Shown in pieces: positions 22,519 to 34,929 of a stretch of DNA of 64,000 nucleotides (within the stretch, counting starts at the first letter, position 1; each line of letters starts with the position of its first letter). The position numbers were made by a program, and so were the translations under genes. This DNA comes from Talinum fruticosum (taxonomy: Eukaryota; Streptophyta; Magnoliopsida; Caryophyllales; Talinaceae): assembly GCA_021018815.1 (NCBI GenBank), contig JAITYX010000033.1, positions 434,001 to 498,000 of the forward strand, given 5' to 3'. Below the pieces are notes generated by a model that was given only the letters and a program-made list of their open reading frames with translations, had not been told where the DNA came from and ran no database searches.

Positions 22519-25500
22519 TTATCGAGGTAGAGAAGGGATGTCATTGAAAACTTCTCTGTAGACAATATTTTTGTAACATTGTCCGGTATATTGCTCTTGT
22601 TGAAAATCAAGAACCTTAACCCCGATGGCGATGTTATACGCGAGATTGCAACATAAAGTTGACCATGGCAGAATCACTGGTTTTGGAAGATACACTCCGA
22701 CATAGTTCAATGTTTGGCCTTGACTTTTGTTGATTGTCATTGCAAAAGCCAATTTAATCGGAAATTGTCTTCGTTTGAATGCAAGTGGTGCATCCGCTGC
22801 TGATGGTGTGAGATCAATACGCGGAATAAGCACCTTTTGCCCAATATTTCGACCGGTAATGATCCGTGCTTCAAGGACTTTATGCCCAAGTCGTTCAATG
22901 ATTAAGCGTGTCCCATTACATAACCCCAATGATGGATCGAGATTCCTTAGAAGGACTACAGGAGTACCAACTTTCAATTGAAGTTCATGATTAGGCAAAC
23001 CAGAAATATTGAGCCCATGTAGTATCTCGGGGGTTGATATCCTCTATATCGGGGTGATCGATGCTTTCGTAAAATGTATCGGAACTCAAATAAGTGTGGG
23101 ACTCACCGGGAAGCATAGATAAAATCTGTAAGTTTAAGCTGATCGACATCATTATTCGTAGGAGCAAGTATGCAACGCTCTTGCATGTAAGATTCATCAT
23201 TGTACCTAGTCGATAAATCGGGGTAAATTTCGATATTAATTTGCTCAAACCACGATTGTCATTATGTATGAGGAATTATGATGGAATCTCTATCCAATTT
23301 TCCTCACTCCTCGCCTGTAATGAGATCCCTTGCAAGCTACCATTACCAACGCTTAACACCCAATCGGCGAAATGACGCAATCATTCATAATCATTATTGC
23401 TCAAACTTGGATCCCTCGGTCGCATATTGGTCCTGAGATGCATGACAGAACAATGAGGCCAAAAATTTGATCGGGATAGTGATGCAGCAACAATGTCCGC
23501 TCTACTTCCCTTGGTGACAAGCTGGAAGTATTTGTCGAAAATCACCACCAAAAACTAACAATTTCCCTCCAAAAGGTATATTTTGTTGATCACAAATGTC
23601 CCTTAAGGTACGATCCACTTGTCTCAAACACAAAACGATGTGCCATAGGAGCCTCATCCCAAATTATCATTGATGTTTTTCGAATCAAGTCAGCTAGCTC
23701 GGAATGCTTTGAGAAAGAACAATATGTTGCTTCGTAAGGTTAATAGGGATCTTGAACATTGAATGTGCGGTTTTACCAAATGGTAGTAGTAATGCAGCTA
23801 TCCCGGATGATGCAACCGACAAAATTATCTTCCCTTTTGATCTAAGTGCGAAACAATCACCTTCCACAAATATGTCTTACCTGTTCCACCACTTCCATAC
23901 ACGAAGATGCACCCACCATGATTAGATTCATCAGCATTCACTACAACATGAAAAATATCAACTTGTTCGAGAATTCAAAGAAGGGAGCATCACATTAAGA
24001 TTTTCATCTTCAGTAGAAATGTCGTAATCTAATTGCTCTCGTGATAAGACGATTTCTTAATTGAAGTACCATATCCGAGGATGGTACTGGCATAGGAGGG
24101 TAATCCTTCAACGAACGACCATTTTTCTCATAATCAACTCCAACTCATATAGGCATAGGTTTTTTCTTTGCTCGATGCTCAAGTATAACTCAGGATTTTG
24201 ATGTTCTCGCTTGTAATCTTTAGTCAAGGTCATCGAAAGGTCTTTCCAATGATTTTCCCAAAGAAGTTGAGGTTGTCCCACTTCATTGTACATAAGTAAA
24301 GAGCAAAACATACTCCGTAAGTGGGCCCCGAGTTGCCCATGTGGAAGCCTCGGATAGAGCATAATCCCACTCACTATTGTCATCAAGTAATCCCAACGCT
24401 ATGCAAGCTTCACGAAATGTTGCATACTCTGTGCCATTAACGGTTCTTAACTCTTGAAAAGACTTGGCACCTCGAACAATTGCGAGCAACATTCTCAAGT
24501 AGTATCTCTCACCCGAGTTAGGATGTGCAAAAGGAAGTCGACCAAGACATACACGTTGTTGTCGTTTTGTCCATTCTTTGGTTCTACGATTCCACCCATA
24601 ATATTTGGGGAATTCAGCATAAGTGTAACAATTTGCTTCACGATCAACTCGATTAACTTCGAACCACGCCATGAGCATACTAACACTACGCTGAGCCATA
24701 TCAACAACTTCCTCCAAATCATCATTTTCATTGAAAACAATATAATGTTGCCCCGGCAAGTGATACTTGTAGCATTTCCACGGATGGATAGCGGTGAGTT
24801 ATTTCAAATTCAAATATGCGCCAAGTCTGCTTCCATAGCTGAAATGTATCTACCATCTAGGTATTGTTTTATCTCATCAACGTCCCTGCACTCTTGTTGT
24901 CTTCCTGCCTCCGTTCTATCAACATTCTCTTCAATGACAAATGTAGCTCGATCCGAACCTTTATACATGTACTTATGGAGGTACTTAATGACTTTCTGCT
25001 GGGCACAACGTTCGACATTGATGTGAGCATCGTACTTGACACATAGATAGCGATTGTAGGGAACAACCCAACGGTTATCAATCTCCTTCCCATTTAACAT
25101 GATTCTTCCGCCATCATCTCTTCGTCTATACTTAACAAAACCATTTTCCTCAATAGATGTTTCATTGCGGAAGGACTTTGGGTAATGTTTGCTACATTTT
25201 GAACCGTCCATACATGGAGCATTGGGGATATCCGGACCACATGGACCATGTATCATATGTCGTGTGACTGTATCATATGCAAGTGGATCAACATCTTGGT
25301 GAGGAAGCTCTGCGCAAATAAAGGAATCAATTTCTTCTGCATAACTTGGCTTGTCATCATGTGCAAGGGTTAAGAGAATATGAGCATGAGGTAACCCTCT
25401 CTTTTGAAATTCAATGACATATATATCTCGCAAAGGTAACAAATAAATAAATTTAGTAAGGTATTTAAAATTGTATTGGTAATGACTTTTCTATTTATTG

Positions 25501-27023
25501 ACGACATGATAGGATTGACAACTAATTATAACAAACCTGCAACGACGGTCCCAAATATGTGTCTTTCTTTAAAATCTCGCATCAACTCTCGCAACCTCAA
25601 TCGAAAGACTCGAGCTACAATATCGGGTCTGTAGTTTGCATGTTGTCCGGCTGTAGTTGAAGTGCCTCTTGAATTTCCGGCCAATTTGGGTTGCATGTAA
25701 ATGTGATAAAGAAATCTGGATAACCAATTTGTGAGCATATTGCCATAGCATCAAGAAAATGGCGCCTCATGTAACGGGGACCTCCTGTAAAAGAGGATGG
25801 CAATATGCATCGTCGACCAATGGCACTTGCATCTGTCTCTCCAGCGAGTGATCGCATCGGCTAGACCAATATAAACCTCTGTACGTAATCTTTCTTGATG
25901 ATCCTGGACATATCGTAGCAGGCATTGATCTATAACAGTAAAGCAATCGACGATAAATTGAAGGAACAGTCTACCACCGAGAAGTAAAATATTAGCCTCG
26001 TTCAATCGGAATTGTATCCTAAATGCATAGTATTGACAAACTGAAACTCCTTGACTATTTCTGCGTGATCCTGTAGCGAAAGGGATTCCTATTCCCCAAC
26101 TATCTGTTCCATATGGAAATAGGAGGGGATATTGTAGAGCCATATAAGAAGGATGAGTGCCATAAATCCGTTGCAAATTGCCATTGATTTTGCGTACTAT
26201 TATATCACTACCAACTTCTTCGAGCACCTCCACCTCCTACTATAAGGGCTGCAACTTCATCGGCAGTGGGTCTAAGATATTGCCCCCTGGTCGTGATTTA
26301 AGGATTCGAATACGCATATCATGTTGGACACCACTATTGAGGATATTTCTAGCACTTCGAAAACATGTACATAAGGATTACATTCATCTAACATGTGCTT
26401 GCAAGTCTTGTAAAATTGATAAATTAATCCCGATCGACGTGTTTTCTCTGTTTAAAGCGTGGAGACGATTTTGCGACTCAAAGTGCGTGTCATATATATA
26501 AAGTTGCGCAAATCTCGGTGGTTGTCCTTCCGGCGGAAGTAGAGACCCAATTTGATGGTAGTTTTCACCACTTATACGAAATGAGTATGGTCCACGTCCA
26601 TCCATGACAGAGTAGTCGATAGAAGCCCCCATTGAAGTGAACGACAACATGGAGTTGTAAGTTCGTATATTGTCCATGAAAGTTCTATTGTTAAATAAAG
26701 ACTCCGAGTAGAGGCGGAGGTGCCGGTAAAGGATCCAATCTTACTTGACCATAATGGCAACATAAATTAAATCTAGGGGGACCACTTCTTCGGCTTGGAG
26801 CAATTTCGTCATACCATATCATAGCATTACAATCGCTACATGTAATCATGGTTCCGGTAAAAGAATAACGTTGTTCAAACCTTCTCACCTGTGGAGCTTC
26901 TTCCTGAACGTGATAGTGATAAGTTCCACAGTCTAGCTTCTTCCTGGTATCGTTGACGTTCAGCAATATAGCGTGAAATATTAACATCTTGACACCTTTT
27001 TGTGAACAACCTCCATCTAGCAT
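22519..27023 (-). pseudogene. Helitron Rep/helicase protein, degenerate
   Basis: This is a rolling-circle transposition protein in pieces. Minus strand, N to C: an N-terminal Helitron-like segment (27023-26370) with CCHYGQVRLDPLPAPPPLLG; a Rep domain (26233-24810) with GGPRYMRRHFLDAMAI, FITFTCNPNWPEI, the HUH motif in GLPHAHIL (about 25397-25380) and the tyrosine motif YLHKYMYKG (about 24990-24960); a linker (24759-24108); a Pif1-type helicase with Walker A GSGGTGKT (about 23895-23868) and WDEAPM (near 23665); and the C-terminal helicase motif with FAMTINKSQGQTLNYVGVYL (22998-22519). HUH plus paired tyrosine joined to Pif1 helicase defines plant Helitrons. Many frameshifts and stops show it is dead. 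The 5' TC end was not located. Confidence 0.9.
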
Positions 27024-27270
27024 TCAATCAAGCTTCTTTGCAGCGGAGTCGCTTTCTTATAGATTCGAGTGAATCATAGTATTGTCCATAACTATATAAT
27101 ATTATAAATGATTATTTACAAATATTTTAGTTGGAACACATATTATTATAGTTTAATAACTACAATACTTTCTCTAGGTACATGTAAATATATATGTCAA
27201 TAACTATATAATATTATAGTTTAATAACTATATAATATTAGTAGCGTTAAATCAATATATCTATTTTTTA

Positions 27271-27586
27271 TAACATGCATTTATTTTGTTTTGTTGATAA
27301 GTTACTTATATCTCCATATAAATATAACTCGACTAAAAATGATGCTGAATAATAACTTAAATATACATAAAAAATGATATTAAATAAAGTTCCTTCCTCT
27401 TTGTGTCTCCATTACATATTTAGATTTATAACATGTATTTATTTTGTTTTGTTGATAAGTTACTTATATCTCCATATAAATATAACCGACTAAAAATGAT
27501 GCTGAATAATAACTTAAATATACATAAAAAAATGATATTAAATAAAGTTCCTTCCTCTTTGTGTCTCCATTACATATTTAGATTGA
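27271..27586. repeat. Tandem duplication, 158 bp period
   Basis: The two units begin TAACATG(C/T)ATTTATTTTG and run through CCTTCCTCTTTGTGTCTCC with almost no differences, so the duplication is recent. Confidence 0.9.
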
Positions 27587-27727
27587 CTGGGATTAAATAT
27601 TTTTAAGCTGTTGTATGAGCTTTGACTATTCTCTTGAAATTATAATGTCGAAATAAAATTGCAAATAATTATTTCATATGAGTATTTAACTTATTATGTT
27701 CATGAGAAATTTTATTATTCCATAAAT

Positions 27728-27879
27728 GACATTGGAGTATCTCCCAAATATATATGGAATTCATTAATGTATTGATTTAATCTTTTATGTTAGAATCATA
27801 TATGACATTCGAGTATCTCCTAAATATATATGGAATTCATTAATGTATTGATTTAATCTTTTATGTTAGAATCATATGA
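27728..27879. repeat. Tandem duplication, 76 bp period
   Basis: Two adjacent copies run from GACATT(G/C)GAGTATCTCC through TTTTATGTTAGAATCATAT and differ at only a couple of positions. Confidence 0.9.
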
Positions 27880-28930
27880 GGGAAGTTTACACCAATTTAT
27901 CTTTTACAACTTCAATTAGGTAAACGGTATTTCATATGAGTAATAATATGGTCTGCAAACATTAAACTAAATTGCACTCTTTCTACCATTCATATATGAA
28001 CTAAAATAGGAAGAAAATAATAACCGAGGAAAAAAACACTCCAATTCAATTGTCATATTTAAGACTTGATATGTATTTACTATGAGTATGGAGACATAGA
28101 ATAAGGTATCAATAATTGAACATGTAAAACTTACAAAATTAATTTACTGAAATCAATGTATGTCGGGCGTACGCGTGACCCACTTGACTCCACAACAGAA
28201 TAGTTGAATAAAACTTGATCGAAGAAGTCGATAAAGACAACATCACTTAGTTTGGTGGCAAATTTAAAAGGAAATAAACTTTGCATGTGATAGTGGAGTG
28301 AGAAGTAATCACTTTTGAAGGCATTATAATCAAAGCAATATGAGTCTACAATACAATAATTTACAATGCAATGAATTAGCAAAGAATTAAAGGAGCTAAA
28401 AACATAATGTCAAACAGCACCATGGGAATATTGGGTTGACAACAATTAATTTTCTTAAACTTCCACCTTCACGGTCTCATTTATACAATATCACCTCAAC
28501 GATTAAATTTAAATGTTTGATATCTATTAATCTATAAAAAAGGAAGTGAATACCATTTTAAATATATAAACCTTCAGTATACTGAATGAACGTGAATGGT
28601 GTATCGATTGAATTGGCGATTCATATAAAACGTTAGTTCGGAATTTTTGTATATCATACACTTAATTCATTATAAGTTGTCTTACAATATTTTCAAAATA
28701 TAAGTACAAAGGTTATTTACTAAAAATCTTATAAATTGATGTTATAGAAAATAAGAAATTAATTTAAAAATTGAAAAATAGTTAATGTTAAAAAAAATAG
28801 ATTCAGTTGATTTTAAAACAAATAAATTACAAAAATAAATGAACTTGTGTTACCAAAAATGAACAATAATTTATTTAAGAAAAAAAGTATTATATGGCTA
28901 CTTGTACATTTATTAGTATAATTATATAGC

Positions 28931-29364
28931 TTACTATAGTCTGTGTTAAAAGATAAAAGAAAAATTAATCATGGGAGTGTAATAGATTCGCTAGCCATGT
29001 CGACAAATACCCATAACCCATTTTGAATTATCTGCAATTTCAAAATACTCAAATTTCAAAACCCCTAAATTTTTCAAAACTCCTAAAAATCAATTAGAAA
29101 GATCGATGCAGAAAAGAGGGAAAATTTAACTAAAATTCAACTTTAAAAAACAAATTTTGAATTATCCGCAAAATGGGTTATGAGTATTGTGAAATTGCAG
29201 ATAAGGCTTAGAATTAGTTTACTATAGCTGTGTTAAAAAATTAAAAAAGATTAACCATGGGTATTTAAGTCAGCTTTTGTGGCAGTGGGTTAGAAACCCT
29301 AACCCATTTGTTAACTATAGTCTGTGTTAAAAATTAAAAACATTTGCATAAGGCTTAGAATTAG
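28931..29364. repeat. Repeated and partly inverted segment before the minisatellite
   Basis: CTATAG(T)CTGTGTTAAAA occurs at about 28935, 29225 and 29313. The words ACCCATAACCCATTTTG and TTATCTGCAATTTCA near 29010 recur in inverted form near 29165-29200. No coding sequence is apparent. AAGGCTTAGAATTAG occurs at 29203 and 29349. Confidence 0.55.
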
Positions 29365-29740
29365 AGAGAGAGAGGAGCCGCACGGAGAGAGAGAGAGAGA
29401 GGGCGCCGGGAAGGCGGCCGCGCATCGCGAGAGAGAGAGAGAGAGAGAGAGGTTGGCCACTGCTAGGGAGAGAGAGAGGGGCCCGGGAAGGCGGCCGAGC
29501 ACCGGCGAGAGAGAGAGAGAGGTTCGGTGACTGCTAGGGAGAGCGAGAGAGGCCCGCGAAGGCGGCCGAGCACCGGGAGAAAGAGAGAGAGAGAGGTCGG
29601 CCACCTGCTGGGAGAGAGAGAGGGGCCCGGGAAGGCGGCCGAGAACCGGCGAGAGAGAGAGGGGTTCGGCGACTGCTGGGGACAGCGAGAGAGGCCCGCG
29701 AAGGCGGCCGAGCACCGGCACCGAAGAGACGCAATGCAAG
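29365..29740. repeat. GA/GC minisatellite, about 72 bp units
   Basis: The core AAGGCGGCCG or a near variant occurs at 29411, 29488, 29559, 29632 and 29701, spacing 77, 71, 73 and 69. Each is separated by GAGAGA runs and GGTTCGG or GGTCGGCC words. Units alternate between GGGCCCGGGAAGG and AGGCCCGCGAAGG starts, which gives a two-unit higher-order pattern. The open frames on both strands (Arg/Glu-rich or Ser/Leu-rich) come from the repeat and are not called genes. Confidence 0.85.
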
Positions 29741-30714
29741 CGAGAGTGAGAGCGAGCGAGTGAGATGGCGACCGACCACCATACGGTGACCACCACGGGA
29801 AGGCGACCGACCCCCGCACAAGGACAGACCAAGCTACCGAGAGAGAGAGTGAGCAAGAGAGAGAGACAGAGGAAGCGGCGAGCGAGCCGCGGCGGACGGC
29901 CAACGGCCCGGGAAGGCGGCCAACCACGCCAGCGTGCGAGTGAGAGTGCGACCGAGACAAGACAGAGGGGACGGCTAGCTGTAGGTAATACGCTTTATTA
30001 TAATCGAATTCGGGGTTTTGGGATCTTCGGGTTTTACCCAATTGAAGGGTACAATTCATATGTTCTTGAACTTCGTTTGTAAACTGCTAAAGGGATTTCC
30101 TTTTGACAAGTAACATTTTTAATTTGGTTGTCAATCTATCTATAGCATTTTACCTTTCAATTGAAGAATATGCTGTGACTTTTCTTGTGACTTTTGTTGT
30201 GCCTCGAACTCGTGGTTAATTGGAGGAAGAGGATGAATAACAGAAGCGAGGCAAAATGGAGAGAGAGTTGTTTGATGAGGGAAGGAACGAATTACTGAAT
30301 TAGTGAATGAATAGGAGAGAGATAATGATGGTAGAGAAAAGGTGGGGAGAGAGTTCACGGGAGAGATAGATAGTGGGTGACAGTTTTGGGAAGGGGGTGG
30401 GAGGTTAATTACCGGCAAGAGGGAGAAGAAGACTAGTGAGAGAGAGAGTGTAAACAATCAAGAGTTGAGATTAATTGTTAAATTGAATCAAAGGCTGAAA
30501 ATTAGTTTAACCCCTACAATTAAGGAGAGGAGAGTAACCCCAACTTTTCTTTTATATATTAATAGATTTTGTTGGTGGTTTATTCTACCATATCTTCTCC
30601 TCTTTGAGGGATTAATAATCAAAAAAAAAAAAAAAAAAAGAGGTCAAAGAATAGTAATAGTTGTAAGAGTCCCTACTAAAAATACCACTAAACCTTTTTC
30701 TAGAATTTTAAAAT
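29741..30714. other. GA-rich then AT-rich unrecognised DNA
   Basis: Purine-rich DNA continues to about 29980, with one more AAGGCGGCC at 29913. 30180-30450 is again GA-rich. A poly(A) run lies at 30620-30639. No gene is supported. Confidence 0.55.
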
Positions 30715-31928
30715 CTCACCTTACTTTCTATTTTTCAGTAAAAAGTGCCACTGAATTTACTTAATATAAAATATATCACTTGATTTTTTAAAAATATAAA
30801 AAAATACCACTATTTTAATGGCATATTTCAAATTTTAAAAAATTTAGTGATTTCTTAATTTTAAAAAATTTAGTAGTATTTTTGAATATTAAAAAATGTA
30901 ATGATATTTTTAAACAAGAATTCAGATGTAAGACGTGATAACAAAATGGGGAAAATAAAATTTTCATGGTAACAATTAATGAGCATGATCATGATGATTG
31001 CCTGATGTTTGGTTGCATAAGGGACAAATGGATGTTTTTTAATAAATTAGATATTTTTTTTTAGGAAATTAGCCCCACTCTAAACCTCACTTATTAGGTG
31101 AAGTTAGAGCAAAAATGCGGAAGCGATTTAGGATGACAAAAACAATACCAAGAAATTAGATGGAAATCGAAAAATAGGAACGAGACAAGAATTTAACGTG
31201 GAAAACCCGAACCGCGAAAAACCACGAACGACATAGGCATAATGATTTCACTATTATGAGAGAGTACAATATGATCTCAAACCCAGAGATCTTCCCAAAC
31301 CTGAGATATCCCAATTTCACAACACTCTCCTCACAATAACTCCCTTGATGTTTACAATGGAGGCCAACCCTCCTTTAAATAGGAAAAAATCCTAACCCAA
31401 CATAATCTCCTAAACCTACCAAAACTCTTACTCCTAATTCTAATAGGTAACAATTACCTAATACAAATAGGAAACAAAATACAATTAGGTTTAGGATACC
31501 CAATTCTATAAGGAAACAATCTTTCCTAAAATATGAGATTTTGGGACACCACCCAACATTTTTGTATTAAATCGGTGTGATATATGTTTTCGGAATCAGG
31601 TTATAGATTAAGTTCATTTGTTAGGAAATTTATCCCACTCTAAATTTCACTTTGAATATAAGAGTAGTGATGTGAAAGTGAATTTAAGATAACGAACAAT
31701 ATCAAGAGTAAGATGAAAATGGATAACAAAAGATGAGACAAAGATTTTAACGTGGAAACTCAACTAGGAAGAAAATAACGAATGACACAAGCACAACAAA
31801 TTCACTATTATAAGATAGTACAAGAATGATCTCTAACCCCGAGACCTTCCCAAAATCCGAGATATCCCAATTTCACAATACTCTCCTCTCAATAGCACGC
31901 TTAAATTAGATACACTTCCAATTGGCAA
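30715..31928. repeat. Dispersed duplication, copy 2
   Basis: This matches 5330-6105 in order and orientation, including the LTR-like segment starting TGTTAGGAAATTTATCCC at 31619. It is interrupted by a solo LTR at 31059-31558. No coding sequence is present. Confidence 0.75.
31059..31558. mobile_element. Solo Copia-like LTR with TTTTT flanks
   Basis: This 500 bp block is absent from the matching place in 5330-6105. It starts TTTTAGGAAATTAGCCCC, apparently TGTTAGG with one change, and ends CACCACCCAACA. TTTTT lies on each side (31054-31058 and 31559-31563). It carries the AACGTGGAAAACCC block seen in the Copia LTRs. The flanking T run makes the target duplication only suggestive, but comparison with copy 1 defines the insertion. 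Confidence 0.75.
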
Positions 31929-33169
31929 CCATAGGCTTATAATGACACCTATTGCAATTACACGCCATAAAACCGAGCAGTCAAAATACAAAATGGGCGA
32001 AACCGAGTGAAGACGAAGAGTAACCGACAAAGCAGGACATGCCCTTGCTGGCTTTCAGTTTTGCTTTGTTGTTCCTTCACTTTTTATTGCGGTATAGTCA
32101 TAACATATACGGCTTAGTCGAGCCACCTTATACTAGCATTATTAGATGATTTGATCCACACCCAACACATTTTATTTTCTTTCAATCCTTATATGAGTCT
32201 AATCAGAGGTTTTTGAGCTTACTTTTGTTTGGCTTTTCTATATGACAAGCTGATACAGAGGGGGCCGAAAGAGAGGCCACGAGGAGGCGGTAGAGTGAGA
32301 GATCCGAGAAACCGAGATCGACACACTCACAGTGCTCTAGTTTTGGCTTTCTTTTTGTAAGAATTTAAGGTAGTTTGGGCTACCTATGGTAGAGAGTTTA
32401 ATTTTAGTTGTTTTGATGTTTTGTTTTGTTTCTTTAATTGATAAGTTCATTTGTCTAGTACCTACAATTATTATTTTATAACTATTTGATATTACTCTTT
32501 GCTTTTGTCATTATTTATCGAAAAAAGCCCAAAACTTGTTACAACTTTGATAATTTTTTTTATACCTTATTATATGGATCCCCATACTCTCGAGTGTATT
32601 TCTTTTTTTTGCATAATTAAATGGCTAAAAAGCCGAAGTATATAAGTCAAATACACGGTAAAAAACAAAGATATGAGAGTATTTCGTACATCTAAACTTT
32701 TGTGGATAAGATATAATTAGTTTTGTTAGAGTTTTCGATTTTTTTTGTTCTTCTACATCCAACATTTCATGCATCTTTTTTATTTTTATGATTAAAATCT
32801 TGAAAAAGAAAAATTTATTTTTCTGAGTATGATTCTGTTGAAATTAGAAAGAAAAACCCATGTATTGGGCATTTAGAGTGTGTTTGAATTTTATAAAGGG
32901 GGAGGGGAGGGTGTTGGGTTCTTTTGTCCCAAATTCACCTTCTCATTTTATCCCATTTTTATTGATTTTATCCATGAAAAAATAAACATGAAAGGAAACA
33001 GAGGGTAATATTTGAAAGTTTGAGGCTAATATTTGAGATTTTAAGAGTTGAAATACTTGGTTAATTAAAAACTCAGTCATTTGACCTTAATTCTTGACTT
33101 GAAAAACCCCCTTCTCCAGCTATGTGAAGATCTATGTGAAGTCTCCAATGTACTTGTGGCGAGAATGTG
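31929..33169. other. Spacer upstream of E4
   Basis: No gene is recognised. 32395-32510 matches 18430-18525 in inverse orientation. 32803-32910 and 32970-33110 are the modules also found after E2. A short GA-rich patch lies near 32240-32330. Confidence 0.6.
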
Positions 33170-33387
33170 AAGATCAAATATTTTGTGATAGTATTTGTGG
33201 CGAGAATGTCAAGTCCCTCCCTCCCACTCGGTTTCTCATAATTGCCAGCTAAATTCACAACCAAATTATATTTGAATTATTTAGTTTAAGGGTCGTGAAG
33301 GCAACTGACTTATAATATCGAATATTTGTTTTTTAGATCTTGGCGGAAACTTGCATTGATGCCCACCCAAGACGAGCCTTATATAAA
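33170..33387 (+). promoter_or_regulatory. Proximal promoter and TATA box of E4
   Basis: The block carries the conserved promoter words of E1 and E3. Its last 90 bp, with GGCGGAAACTTGCATTGATG and CCCACCCAAGACGAGCC, are almost identical to E6. TATATAAA is at 33380-33387, 96 bp before the ATG. Confidence 0.6.
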
Positions 33388-33475
33388 CCCCCTTCTCCAA
33401 ACCCATTTTCTCCATCTCTCTCCTCTTCTTTCCCCATTTCCTACCTTCACTGAGAGAGAGTCATCCTAACCACAA

Positions 33476-34929
33476 ATGGCTCTCAATCGCCTCTCTTTCG
33501 TGTCTTTCCTCCTCATGGCCCTTGTGGCCGTGTCTTTTGCTGATGACTATTATGGCTATACTCCTTCTCCGGTGTACAAGTCACCCACTTACACCCCTTC
33601 ACCCAAGTACACCAAGCCAAAGGAGTACCCATCTCCCACTTACACCCCTTCACCCAAGTACACCAAGCCAAAGGAGTACCCATCTCCTAAATACGAGTCA
33701 TCCACTTACAAGACACCTATTTATACCCCTTCTCCAACTTACAACAAACCGAGTGTACACACCTTCTCCGGTGTACAAGGCACCTTACACTCCATCACCC
33801 TCATACACACCATCTCCCGTGTATAAGTCTCCAATGTACTCACCTGCACCTGAATACAAGTCTCCAACTTACACTCCTTCCCCGTTTACTCCCCATCACC
33901 CGTTTACAAAACTCCAACTTATTCTCCAACACCTGTTTACAAATCTCCTGCCTATACCCCTTCACCGGTTTACAGTCCATCACCTATATACAAGTCTCTA
34001 GTATACACACCATCACCCGTATACAAGTCACCGGTTTATACACCATCACCGAGCTACAAGACTCCAGTTTATACCCCAACACCGATCTACAAATCCCCAG
34101 TCTACAGCCCATCGCCGGTGTACAAATCACCAATTTACACCCCATCACCAATCTACAAGGCTCCAGTCTACAGCCCGTCATCCGTGTACAAGTCACTAGT
34201 TTACACCCCATCGCCGGTTTACAAGGCTCCAATCTACAGCCCGTCACCGGTGTACAAGTCACCGGTTTACACCCCATCACCTGTCTACAAGGCTCCAGCT
34301 TACAGCCCAACACCAGTCTACAGCCCATCACCGAGTGTACAAGTCACCAATTTACACCCCATCGCCGGTCTACAAGGCTCCAGTTTATAGCCCGTCACCC
34401 GTCTACAAGTCTCCGGTTTATACCCCATCACCGAGTGTACAAGTCACCGGTTTACACCCCATCACCGAGTGTACAAGGCTCCAATTTACAGCCCAACACC
34501 GGTTTACAAGTCTCCGGTCTACAGCCCATCACCGGTGTACAAGTCACCAACTTACACTCCATCTCCAGTCTACAAGGCTCCAGCCTATAGCCCAACACCG
34601 GTCTACAAGGCTCCAGCCTATAGCCCAACACCGGTCTACAAGGCTCCGAGTCTATAGCCCAACACCGGTGTACAAGTCTCCATCATACAGTCCATCACCT
34701 GTTTACAAGTCTCCGGTTTACACTACATCACCTGTTTACAAAAGCCCAGTGTACACTCCATCACCCGTATATAAGTCTCCAACATACACGCCATCACCGT
34801 GTACAGGTCTCCTATATACACTCCATCCCCGTGTACCACCCATCACCAATTTACAAATCTCCAACATATACGCCATCCCCAATATACAAGTCTCCTCCAT
34901 ACACTCCAAGTCCTTCATATGGCTACTAA
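33476..34929 (+). CDS. Extensin-like repetitive cell-wall protein E4 (frame broken)
   Basis: This secreted cell-wall structural protein has a 22-residue signal peptide ([20 protein letters not shown]...), DDYYGY and then [14 protein letters not shown] decapeptides, about 480 residues if the frame were whole. Unlike E1, the unit containing [16 protein letters not shown] is present twice near the N-terminus (33589-33690), a private internal duplication. The frame is broken by the CCGAGTG-type extra base at 33751, 34333, 34433, 34467 and 34648 (CCGAGTC) and by missing bases near 33883, 34797 and 34830, each in a run of C. Between breaks the codons are clean. The 3' end encodes PSPSYGY (stop 34927-34929) and AATAAA follows at 35118-35123. 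Confidence 0.85.

Larger units (their letters stand above)
27024..28930. other. AT-rich DNA with two local tandem duplications
   Basis: No gene is recognised. An approximately 158 bp unit is duplicated in tandem (27271 and 27429), and a 76 bp unit is duplicated at 27728 and 27804. A minus-strand open frame at 28131-28382 has no family resemblance I can name. This may include the 5' part of the Helitron. Confidence 0.6.

Noticed and set aside
28131..28382. Minus-strand open frame near 28.2 kb as a gene
   Set aside because: It is short, in AT-rich DNA, with no recognisable domain or supporting context.
29311..30082. Several long open frames in the GA/GC minisatellite
   Set aside because: Arg/Glu- or Ser/Leu-rich translations of GAGAGA and GGCC repeats; coding-like openness is a by-product of the repeat.
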